Shown piece after piece: positions 9,595 through 18,439 of a stretch of 64,000 nt of DNA. Each line of letters begins with the position of its first letter. The stretch's first letter is position 1. Source of the stretch: Candidatus Aegiribacteria sp. (GTDB lineage: Bacteria > Fermentibacterota > Fermentibacteria > Fermentibacterales > JCC-6); NCBI GenBank assembly GCA_023138735.1, contig JAGLOY010000048.1, positions 1-64,000 on the forward strand. Reading direction: 5' to 3'. The notes beneath the pieces were generated by a model, which was not told the DNA's origin, searched no databases, and was given only the letters and a program-made list of their open reading frames with translations. The position numbers and the translations under genes are program-made.

Positions 9595-10551
9595 CTGCAA
9601 TACATTGTTACAGGATGTGCTGGATTTATAGGTAGTACTCTTACAGATCATCTTCTGTCAAATGGGCAGAATGTTCTTGGGGTGGATTGCTTTCGCGATT
9701 ATTACAATCCAGTTATAAAGAGAGGGAACTTAAGTTCTGCGCAAAAGCATGATGGGTTCAACCTTCTTGAATTGGATTTATCCAGGCAATCTCTCCCAAA
9801 TGCTTCAACTTTAACTAATGGTGAACCATTTGTTGTTTTTCACCTTGCTGCCCAGCCAGGAGTAAGAAGTTCATGGGGTAAGGAATTCAGCTTCTATACC
9901 CAGGACAACATCAATGCTACACAAAATCTCCTTGAATGGTGTCTACAGGCGGATAACATGCAAAATTTGGTGTTTGCGTCTTCCTCCTCTGTTTACGGTA
10001 ATGCAAAGGAACTTCCTATGCACGAAGACAGGACAATCCCAAAACCATACTCACCATATGGCGTCACAAAACTCGCAGCAGAGAACCTTGTATCTCTTTA
10101 CCATACTAACTATAGCTTACCAACTGTATCTTGCCGATTCTTCACGGTTTATGGGCCAAGACAACGACCGGATATGGCTTTCCACCGCTTCATTACGGCT
10201 GGGCTTCATGACAAACCAATCACAATTTATGGCAGCGGAGAGCAAACCCGAGATTTCACCTTTGTAAGTGATATTATTGATGGTCTGATAAAAGCTCAAA
10301 CTATAACAAATGGAGAGATTTTCAATCTTGGCGGTGGTAACAGAGTAACTCTGAACAAGGCACTTGAAACACTTCAAAGAGTAATGGGTAAGAATCTGAA
10401 ATTACAACACGATGATTTTCAACAGGGAGATGTTAAGAATACTTTGGCTTCAACAGAAAAGGCTAGCCATATTCTCGATTGGACTCCTTCAATGTCACTC
10501 GAAGAGGGTCTTGGAAACGAATATGAGTGGTTAAGGAAACTTCAGAAGTAG
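9595..10551 (+). CDS. NAD-dependent epimerase/dehydratase (extended SDR), probable non-AUG (CTG) start
   Basis: Upstream in-frame extension of the 9682 ORF encodes LQYIVTGCAGFIGSTLTDHLLSNGQNVLGVDCFRDYYNP (Rossmann TGxxGFIG); YSPYGVTKLAAE (YxxxK); in-frame stop TAA at 9580 and SD AAGGGGAG at 9581-9588. Confidence 0.85.
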   Translation: MQYIVTGCAGFIGSTLTDHLLSNGQNVLGVDCFRDYYNPVIKRGNLSSAQKHDGFNLLELDLSRQSLPNASTLTNGEPFVVFHLAAQPGVRSSWGKEFSFYTQDNINATQNLLEWCLQADNMQNLVFASSSSVYGNAKELPMHEDRTIPKPYSPYGVTKLAAENLVSLYHTNYSLPTVSCRFFTVYGPRQRPDMAFHRFITAGLHDKPITIYGSGEQTRDFTFVSDIIDGLIKAQTITNGEIFNLGGGNRVTLNKALETLQRVMGKNLKLQHDDFQQGDVKNTLASTEKASHILDWTPSMSLEEGLGNEYEWLRKLQK

Positions 10552-10750
10552 TTCATAGTATGCTACAAGCGAAGAATTTCTATTGACTAATCCTCCACTG
10601 CTCTTGCTCTATAAACTATTTGAACCCGTTTAATTAAACAGTGTGAATTTGGAAAATCCTCATTCACACGGTTTCAGTAATTTGCACAAACCACGCTTCA
10701 GTTTAATGTTTCCCATTACATATTGGATTGAAATGGACGGAGGAATCCTC

Positions 10751-12916
10751 TTGAAAATACTTGGACAGAAACTGAGTGATGGTTCTGTAACCGTATTCGA
10801 TGCCCCTGATCCCGCAATCGCAGCGGGTTTCATCAGAGTGAAAACGCTGTTCTCAGCAATCAGCGCTGGAACCGAAGGCAGCAAAGTCATTACCGGCAAA
10901 AAATCTCTTATCGGCAAGGCAAAAGCCAAACCTGCCCAGGCAGTGCAGGCAGTGCAGATGGTAAAGTCACTCGGTTTGAAGAACACTATCATTAAGGTTA
11001 AATCAAAACTTGAAGGCGCACAGCCCCTGGGATACAGCCTTTGTGGCGAAATCATAGAAATATCAGAAAACACGGGTAACCTGAAAGTCGGCGATATCGT
11101 TGCATGTGCCGGAGGAGGCTACGCGAATCATGCTGATGAAGCGGTAATTCCTGCCAATCTTGCAGTAAAGCTGCCTAAGGGTGTTGATCCCAGGAATGCC
11201 GCTTACACCACAATTGCTTCAATCGCCCTTCAGGGAGTAAGACTGGCCGACCCAACCATTGGCGAGACGGCTGTTGTCCTTGGCCTTGGAATTATCGGAC
11301 AGCTGGCAGCTCAGATACTAAAAGCAAACGGATGCAGAGTATTCGGAACAGATCTGGATGAGAGCCAGGTACAACTCGCTCTTGAATGCGAATCCGTTGA
11401 TGCCGCTTCTGTATCTGGAAAAGACAGTACAGCAGCTCTGATAAGCGATTTTACAAGAGGCAGGGGAGCAGATATTACCATCATCTGCGCGGGAACTGCA
11501 AGCAATCAACCCGTCGAATTCGCAGGAGACATCACCCGCAAAAAGGGAAGAGTGATTGTCGTCGGCGCAGTAGGCATGGATATCCCAAGAGAGAGTTACT
11601 TCAAGAAAGAACTCTCCTTCGCAGTTTCCTGCTCATACGGTCCAGGCCGGTACGATCCAACCTACGAAGAAGGCGGTATTGATTATCCGTATCCATACGT
11701 TCGCTGGACTGAGGGTCGCAACATGGAGGCTGTTCTTGATCTGATGGCAAACGGTTCATTGGATCCCTCAATACTGACAACTCACTCAGTACCCCTGCAG
11801 GATTCACCGGTGGTATATGAGATAATAGCCACAAAAAGCGAGCCTTTCTGCGGCCTGCTCATCGAATATCCTGTAAAGGAAAGAAAACCAACCAATACAG
11901 TAAATCTCCCACAATCATCGAAAAAACTGAGCAAGGATCTCATAGGTATTGGCATGCTGGGACCGGGTTCTTTTGCTCAAACATTTCTGCTGCCACCTCT
12001 GAAAAATGAAAGCAGAACATTCTTCTCCACGATCTGCACAAGAAGCGGACTAACAGCTTCCGATATCGGTATTCAGAAAGGCTTCAGAAAAGCCGTAAAC
12101 AGCATAGATGAAATGCTCGAAGATCCTGAAACGGATGCAATCGTTGTAGCAACCAGGCACAACACTCATGCAGAAGCGGTTCTCAAGACTTTGAAAGCCG
12201 GAAAATCCATTTTCGTTGAAAAGCCCCTCTGTCTAACCAGGGAAGAGCTGAAGGAAATCGCAACAGCCCATAAGAATTCTGACTCAATAGTACAGGTTGG
12301 CTTCAACCGCAGGTTCTCAAAGGCAGCTACAGCTGCAAAGGATTTCATCGGCAAGAACCATCCACCGCTTTCCATGTTCTACAGAATCAATGCAGGACAT
12401 ATACCAAAAGAACACTGGACGCAGACGGAAGAGGGCGGCGGCAGGATAATAGGTGAAGTATGTCACTTCATCGATCTTTTTCAATATTTCGCTGACTCAG
12501 ATCCAGCAAGAGTTCACGCTTTCTGTGTGAGCTCAGATGACTCTTCAATAGTACTTCAGGACAACATTGTAATCATCATTGCGTATGAAGATGGCAGTAT
12601 CGGCTCAATAGGCTACTTCGCAGAAGGCAGCAAAGCCCTGCCGAAGGAACGCTGCGAAATAACCGGAGGAGGAAGAACTGCTGTCATCGACAATTTCAAT
12701 CGATTGGAACTCTACGGCACCTCAAAGAAAACAGCAAAATTCAAGGGCAAGGGTCATGCTGAAGAGATCGTAGAATTTATCACCGCACTCAAGACAGGTA
12801 AGCCGGCAATCAGCATGAGATCCCAGCTGGCGACAACACTTGCTTCTTTCGCTGTACTCGAAAGCCTTGAAACAGGAAAAGCAGTGGATATCGATATAGG
12901 ACATCTACTTAACTGA
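10751..12916 (+). CDS. bi-domain oxidoreductase: zinc-type alcohol dehydrogenase fused to Gfo/Idh/MocA oxidoreductase
   Basis: ADH half: ISAGTEGSKV...GDIVACAGGGYANHAD...ETAVVLGLGIIGQLAAQ; MocA half: IGIGMLGPGSFAQTFLLP...ATRHNTHAEAVLKTLKAGKSIFVEKPL. TTG start at 10751 preferred (GGAGGA at 10739-10744). Confidence 0.88.
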   Translation: MKILGQKLSDGSVTVFDAPDPAIAAGFIRVKTLFSAISAGTEGSKVITGKKSLIGKAKAKPAQAVQAVQMVKSLGLKNTIIKVKSKLEGAQPLGYSLCGEIIEISENTGNLKVGDIVACAGGGYANHADEAVIPANLAVKLPKGVDPRNAAYTTIASIALQGVRLADPTIGETAVVLGLGIIGQLAAQILKANGCRVFGTDLDESQVQLALECESVDAASVSGKDSTAALISDFTRGRGADITIICAGTASNQPVEFAGDITRKKGRVIVVGAVGMDIPRESYFKKELSFAVSCSYGPGRYDPTYEEGGIDYPYPYVRWTEGRNMEAVLDLMANGSLDPSILTTHSVPLQDSPVVYEIIATKSEPFCGLLIEYPVKERKPTNTVNLPQSSKKLSKDLIGIGMLGPGSFAQTFLLPPLKNESRTFFSTICTRSGLTASDIGIQKGFRKAVNSIDEMLEDPETDAIVVATRHNTHAEAVLKTLKAGKSIFVEKPLCLTREELKEIATAHKNSDSIVQVGFNRRFSKAATAAKDFIGKNHPPLSMFYRINAGHIPKEHWTQTEEGGGRIIGEVCHFIDLFQYFADSDPARVHAFCVSSDDSSIVLQDNIVIIIAYEDGSIGSIGYFAEGSKALPKERCEITGGGRTAVIDNFNRLELYGTSKKTAKFKGKGHAEEIVEFITALKTGKPAISMRSQLATTLASFAVLESLETGKAVDIDIGHLLN

Positions 12917-14139
12917 TGGAAGACCTCCACAGAATTGCTGAATCAATCTGGAAATGGGCAAAGGACAGAGATTTCAAGGGTTACGATCCCTACGATGGCC
13001 TGAATAGCAGGCTTCTCGCTCCCCTCTTGAAGCACTCACGCTTTCTCCGCCTGGCGACAATCCAGGCAGTCAAGAGATGCCCTTTCAATCCACGCAAACT
13101 GCTTCTTATATCGCCTGGCCTGAATCCCAAGGGTTTAGCTCTTTTCCTGTCAGGAATCAGCTACATGCCTGAGTTGGACACAGAGAATACTGCAGAGCGA
13201 TTACAGCAGATGATACTCAGCCTTGCATCAAAACCTGATGGAACTCCTGCTTTTTCAACAGTAAGAACAATAAGGAACGATATTTCAGTGGAGGAACTTG
13301 AAGAGAGCGAACTATTCGCATGGGGTTACAACTTCCCATGGCAGAGCAAAGCGTTTTTTCAACCCGCATGGTTCCCAACTGTTGTCTGTTCAAGTTTTGT
13401 CCTTGATGCCTTCAAGCAGTGCAGAAGCAGTTTCTATCCCGCGGTTGCCATAAACCTCGCGAAGTTCACTGCTGAAACACTGAATATCCATAAGGATGAT
13501 TCCGGTATCTGCTTCAGCTACTCTCCAAATGATAACTCACGCGTATTCAACGCTTCGCTGTTTGCCGCGAAAATCCTTACGAGGGCTATCGAATTCGACG
13601 AGAACAATGCGGACTTGTACAGCTCACTGGCAACAAGAGCATGTGACTACGTTGTAAGCAGACAGAGCAGAGATGGAAGCTGGGTCTACGGTGAAGCGGA
13701 TCACTGGCAGTGGGTCGATAATCTGCATACGGGGTTTGTTCTTGAAACACTGAATTCAATCGTCTCAATGCTCAGTACGGATAAATATGATGATTCAATA
13801 GCAAGGGGATTGAACTATTACACGGATAACCTTTTTGAAAAGGACTGGACAGCAAAATACTTCAGTAGCAGCAAGTACCCTCTTGATCCACATAGCACAG
13901 CACAGGGAGCTATAACCTACATGGAATTGAACAGGTTCAATGATAATGCTCCTCAAATAACCAAAAATATCCTGCATATAGGAATCGCTGATCTATGGGA
14001 CATTAAACGCCAGGGTTTTATCTTTCAGAAGTATCCTTCACATATGAAGAGGATGATATACCTCAGATGGAGCCAGGGCTGGATGTTCAAGGCACTTTCA
14101 TTTTTCTACCACAGAGATAACACTGGAGGACAGGTCTAA
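12916..14139 (+). CDS. alpha/alpha-toroid (six-hairpin glycosidase-like) protein of polysaccharide locus
   Basis: 407 aa; DGSWVYGEADHWQWVDNLHTGFVLETLNSI repeat-like helical hairpin motifs; starts overlapping the preceding stop region. Confidence 0.5.
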   Translation: MEDLHRIAESIWKWAKDRDFKGYDPYDGLNSRLLAPLLKHSRFLRLATIQAVKRCPFNPRKLLLISPGLNPKGLALFLSGISYMPELDTENTAERLQQMILSLASKPDGTPAFSTVRTIRNDISVEELEESELFAWGYNFPWQSKAFFQPAWFPTVVCSSFVLDAFKQCRSSFYPAVAINLAKFTAETLNIHKDDSGICFSYSPNDNSRVFNASLFAAKILTRAIEFDENNADLYSSLATRACDYVVSRQSRDGSWVYGEADHWQWVDNLHTGFVLETLNSIVSMLSTDKYDDSIARGLNYYTDNLFEKDWTAKYFSSSKYPLDPHSTAQGAITYMELNRFNDNAPQITKNILHIGIADLWDIKRQGFIFQKYPSHMKRMIYLRWSQGWMFKALSFFYHRDNTGGQV

Positions 14140-14141
14140 GG

Positions 14142-14909
14142 ATGTATGTTTTCAGTCATCTGCATAAGGCTGCAGGGACATCAGTGAATGATATACTTCG
14201 CCGTACTTATGGGCTCAAGCATTTTGATGTCACGCCTTCTTCTGGCTTCCTCTACCAGTATGATGATCTTATAGGTGATATGAGATTGTTTGGTTCTCCC
14301 ATCAGTATTTCTGGACATGGACTCAGACCATACACTGATTTCAAAGAGATGAATAATAGAATGAATTGGTATACAACTGTACGGGATCCTATTGCCAGAT
14401 GTATCTCCCATTACCAACATCAGGTTGAGAAAATGGGAAGTCAATACTCCCTTAAAGAATGGATCGAAAAGCCTCATCACAAGAATTGGATGCTCTGGTT
14501 CTACGGTGGATCAAATTCCGTAGATCAAGCAAAAAGAGCAATACTTGATAAACAGATGCAAGTTGTTTTTCTGTCTGAGGGTTTGTATGAAGGCATGGAG
14601 TTCCTGTTTGGAAAAGGAATAACACGCGTCTATGGAGAAAAGAATAAACCGAAGACTGGTGATACTGCAAGAAAAATAAGGCAGAATCCAAAATTGATGA
14701 GTATTATTGAAGAAGCCAATCGCGGCGACTATGAATTACTCGAATTCCTTAGAACATTAGAAATTAAACCATTTAAGCCTGTCACCAGTTGCAGCAGAGT
14801 GAGATCATCTATTAATAGTGGATTAAGCTATCTGCATAGGAACTGCGTCTACAAACCTCTCAAGAGAGTGATCCTCGTTCGAAGAAGAACGAGTAAGAAT
14901 ACAATGTAA
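14142..14909 (+). CDS. sulfotransferase family protein
   Basis: N-terminal FSHLHKAAGTSVNDILRRTYG (PAPS 5'-phosphosulfate-loop-like) and WYTTVRDPIARCISHYQHQV (3'-phosphate-loop-like RDPxxRxxSxY). Confidence 0.75.
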   Translation: MYVFSHLHKAAGTSVNDILRRTYGLKHFDVTPSSGFLYQYDDLIGDMRLFGSPISISGHGLRPYTDFKEMNNRMNWYTTVRDPIARCISHYQHQVEKMGSQYSLKEWIEKPHHKNWMLWFYGGSNSVDQAKRAILDKQMQVVFLSEGLYEGMEFLFGKGITRVYGEKNKPKTGDTARKIRQNPKLMSIIEEANRGDYELLEFLRTLEIKPFKPVTSCSRVRSSINSGLSYLHRNCVYKPLKRVILVRRRTSKNTM

Positions 14910-14928
14910 CAATTCTTTGGAGGTAGTG

Positions 14929-15936
14929 TTGAAGATTTGGTTCGATGCCGATAACGCTCCACACGTTCTGGTTATGAAACCTCTTGCAGAAGAACTGACA
15001 CGACGAGGACATACAGTCCTCTTCACAGCAAGGGACAGATCTTCCACATGCGAACTTCTGGATATGTACAACCTGGATTACATCAAAGTTGGAGGCACGT
15101 ACAGAAATTCAACCGTCGGTAAGATAACAGGGACAATCAGAAGAGCCTTTGCATTGAGAAAAGCAATGAAACACTGGAAAGCGGATGTTTCATTCGGACA
15201 TGGCTCCAGAGCACTACCCATTGCATCAAGAATGCTGAGGGTTCCAAGTATTACAATGTACGATTACGAGTGGGTCAACCCATCATTATTCAACAGGTTC
15301 TGCTCAAAGATCCTCCTACCCGATGTAATTACATTAGAAAGATGCCGGGAAGCAGGTATAGATACTGATAAAGTCAGATTCTTCCCCGGTTTCAAGGAGA
15401 ACCTGTATCTGAACGATGTCAAACCCGATCCATCGATAGATTCTGAACTAGGGCTCAAGGATGAAAAGATCAAAGTCCTATTAAGACCGCCAGCAACAAC
15501 AGCTCATTATCATAATCCTGAAGCAGAAGAAATTCTTGATGCTCTATTAGAAAAACTGTTTAATGATCCTGAAGTACAATTGATATGGATTCCCAGAACA
15601 CCAGATCAAAATGAACTTATTCGAGGCTCACATAAGGCTGAGATCATAATCCCTGCAAAGGTCTACCCCGGTCCTCAGCTCATTCTAGCAATGGATATGA
15701 TTATTGGCGGCGGGGGCACAATGACAAGAGAGGCTGCGGTACTTGGTGTTCCCTCGATTACTTTTTTCAAAGGTAAAAGAGGGGCAGTGGATGACGCTTT
15801 GCACAATAGCGAAAGACTGCAGATTCTGCCGAATAAGGAAGAGGCTTCAACATTGCATTTTCGCAGAACCAGATTACCTGTTTGTTCAGCGGAAGATAGT
15901 ACCATTAATAACGTAGTGGATTATATCCTGAATTAA
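14929..15936 (+). CDS. DUF354 family glycosyltransferase-like protein
   Basis: KIWFDADNAPHVLVMKPLAEELTRRGHTVLFTARD...IIGGGGTMTREAAVLGVPSI; TTG start at 14929 with GGAGG at 14919-14923. Confidence 0.8.
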   Translation: MKIWFDADNAPHVLVMKPLAEELTRRGHTVLFTARDRSSTCELLDMYNLDYIKVGGTYRNSTVGKITGTIRRAFALRKAMKHWKADVSFGHGSRALPIASRMLRVPSITMYDYEWVNPSLFNRFCSKILLPDVITLERCREAGIDTDKVRFFPGFKENLYLNDVKPDPSIDSELGLKDEKIKVLLRPPATTAHYHNPEAEEILDALLEKLFNDPEVQLIWIPRTPDQNELIRGSHKAEIIIPAKVYPGPQLILAMDMIIGGGGTMTREAAVLGVPSITFFKGKRGAVDDALHNSERLQILPNKEEASTLHFRRTRLPVCSAEDSTINNVVDYILN

Positions 15937-17333
15937 CTTTCATCAGTATGTGTAATCTCCGAGACGCAGAACCGGAATTTTCCGCTTTTTGTGCGCGGAA
16001 TTTCATCAACTATTCTCAGAACGACTGCAACCGATTCGGGAAGCATCTGCTCGATTCCCTTGATCAGCTTCTCACCATCTGAGTTCAAATACCCTCCAGC
16101 TGGAATTATCCTCACTTCAAGCTCCTCCGGAATCCTCTGAAACAATTGCGATTCAAGTATGTGTTCCACATCCTTGAAAGGAAATGTCAGGTTAGAAGCT
16201 GAAAGCAATGAACCATCAGGCATAAGGAGAAGATCTTCTCGCTTAGTGTCTATTCGGGCTATTCGTCGGGAGGATCTACCACAGGTGCATTCCCCGGGAA
16301 GGAATCGGGTCATATCACCTGTTCTGTACCGTAGAAGTGGAAAACCAAGATTACTGAGAGATGTTCCCACAAGTTCACCATATTCGCCTTCTGATGCAGG
16401 ATTCCCTGTCTTATCTACGATTTCGAGTATACAATTCTCCCAATTCTCGTGAAGACCATTTTTACACTCAAATTCGGAAGCAGATGCTACTCGTTCGGTT
16501 AACCCGTAATAATCCAACACATAACAGTGGAACACTTTCTCAATCATTTTTCTCTGGAAATCCTGCAGTGGTTCTGCTCCGTAATAAATACTATCTAAAG
16601 GATAATCCAATCCACTTTGCCTGAAGCTATATGCTATCGTGTACAGAACTGAAGGATAACCTTCAAGAGCTTTAATATCAAATTTACCAAATGCTTCCAG
16701 ATATGCTGAAGCTGAAGCTGGTGAGAGATGATATGTGGAAAAGTAAACCTGTTTAGCAAGCTTATTCACTCTCCAGTAAGGAGGTTTATTTTGTTCCAAC
16801 GGAACTATTTGCAGTCCCCCAAGCATCCCTCGCCATTCCTTACCAAATTCCAATCCGGTTTGCTTTCTCTGGCGCCAGATTAGAGCCCTTTCCATATCAA
16901 TGCATTCCTGAGTCCAGATTGTTTGCATTGGTGTGCCAGTTGTTCCGCTGGTTCCATGCTGGATCAATTTTCCTGGAAAGGAAGAGTTGATGAATCTTTT
17001 GACATCTGAGCGAACATCGTTTTTGCCAAGAACAGGTACAGAAAATAGAATAGAAAATGGATCCGAAGCAATTTGTCGTTCAGAAGGTAGCAACTCAGAA
17101 TAGAATTCAGTTGATTTTGCGGCAATCAAAATTGTAGCAAGTTTTACTCTCTGGTATTCCTTAATTTGCAGTGTGTCATAGTTCTGGATATTCTGAAGAG
17201 AGGAAACGGTATTCTGGAATTCCTTAGTACTCTCATGCTTCCATCTTTTGCTTCCTGCATATGTAATGATCAGGTTTTGAATACTCATTGGAAGCATCTT
17301 ATAAATTGAATACTGTATTCCAGAATAGTTCAT
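15933..17333 (-). CDS. phenylacetate-CoA ligase (PaaK/CapK)-like adenylate-forming enzyme
   Basis: HGTSGTTGTPMQTIWTQ P-loop motif, YYGLTERVASASEF, LRYRTGDMTRFLPGECTCGRSSRRI. Confidence 0.85.
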   Translation of the reverse strand: MNYSGIQYSIYKMLPMSIQNLIITYAGSKRWKHESTKEFQNTVSSLQNIQNYDTLQIKEYQRVKLATILIAAKSTEFYSELLPSERQIASDPFSILFSVPVLGKNDVRSDVKRFINSSFPGKLIQHGTSGTTGTPMQTIWTQECIDMERALIWRQRKQTGLEFGKEWRGMLGGLQIVPLEQNKPPYWRVNKLAKQVYFSTYHLSPASASAYLEAFGKFDIKALEGYPSVLYTIAYSFRQSGLDYPLDSIYYGAEPLQDFQRKMIEKVFHCYVLDYYGLTERVASASEFECKNGLHENWENCILEIVDKTGNPASEGEYGELVGTSLSNLGFPLLRYRTGDMTRFLPGECTCGRSSRRIARIDTKREDLLLMPDGSLLSASNLTFPFKDVEHILESQLFQRIPEELEVRIIPAGGYLNSDGEKLIKGIEQMLPESVAVVLRIVDEIPRTKSGKFRFCVSEITHTDES

Positions 17334-18439
17334 TTGCTAGTCATCCTTCTACATACTGCTCTGAACATCATCCTGAAATGCCGTAGTTTTAGATCCTTCA
17401 CAAAATGCCATAAAAAGCGCAATCCGTGTATTCTTGTAAGGACAATAATTGTTGCAATCTCTCTTTTTGCAATTGCCTCGACAGCATCAACTTCAGCAGA
17501 GATCTCATCAATCCCGGCTGATATTATTGCAGATAACGATATAACCTCTGATATGATTGCTTCAGCATCAGCTTCTTGTGCAATTCGTACCGCAAGAGGT
17601 CTACTAGTGTACATCACAGGAATAACTTCATATGAAATCTCCGATGAAGAAAAGAATACCTTCGCAAGAATGCCCTTATGCCGGTCTTCCCAATAACCTT
17701 TGTAGCTAACTGCACCGGCGTAATTATCAAAGAGAAAATTCCCCAAGCTGTAAAAGATGGGGATTCCTTGATAGGTTTCAATACCCTGAATGACGTGCGG
17801 ATGATGACCTATTACGCATGATGCTCCAAGATCAACGGCGAGATGAGTCAAGTCACGATATACGGGGTGAACACTTTTTGAAAACTCCATACCTATATGC
17901 ATCGAAACAATCAAAAAATCACAACGTTTTCTAGCTTCCGGTATATCGATTTTAAGATTTGCCTCCGAAAGCAGCGCTGCCCCGGGCTTTTCCCTTGAAG
18001 CTGTGAAGTTTCCCTTCTTGCAGAAACTCAGAAAGCCAAATCGAGTCTCTCTTATAGTTATAAAACATGGTTTCCTAGCTTCATTTTCGTTGGAACCAGC
18101 CCCAATTGAGCATGCTCCAATCTCTTCCAAAATGGATCTCGTCAGTTTTATACCTTCTTTACCACCATCCATGCAGTGGTTTGTACCAATATTTACAACT
18201 GCAGGATTCAATTTCTGAAGTAATGGTGCGAACTCGGTACTGGAAATAAGACTCGGATGGGTATATGGAGCCATTCTAAACGTATTTTCTACAAATGGAA
18301 GTTCCAAGTTAATACACAAAGCGTCCGCACTATTGATGCATCGCAGAACATCCATAGAGAATAAGTTTTCGGCTTCACCGCAGTGGAATGTGAGCCCAAT
18401 GTCCCCTGAAAAGATGATGGTTGATGTTTTTTGCATCAT
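17330..18439 (-). CDS. CapA family protein (PGA_cap-type metallophosphatase fold)
   Basis: IIFSGDIGLTFHCGEAENLF...CINLELPFV...NIGTNHCMDGGKEGIKLT...VIGHHPHVIQGIETYQGIPIFYSLGNFLFDN. Confidence 0.88.
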   Translation of the reverse strand: MMQKTSTIIFSGDIGLTFHCGEAENLFSMDVLRCINSADALCINLELPFVENTFRMAPYTHPSLISSTEFAPLLQKLNPAVVNIGTNHCMDGGKEGIKLTRSILEEIGACSIGAGSNENEARKPCFITIRETRFGFLSFCKKGNFTASREKPGAALLSEANLKIDIPEARKRCDFLIVSMHIGMEFSKSVHPVYRDLTHLAVDLGASCVIGHHPHVIQGIETYQGIPIFYSLGNFLFDNYAGAVSYKGYWEDRHKGILAKVFFSSSEISYEVIPVMYTSRPLAVRIAQEADAEAIISEVISLSAIISAGIDEISAEVDAVEAIAKREIATIIVLTRIHGLRFLWHFVKDLKLRHFRMMFRAVCRRMTSK

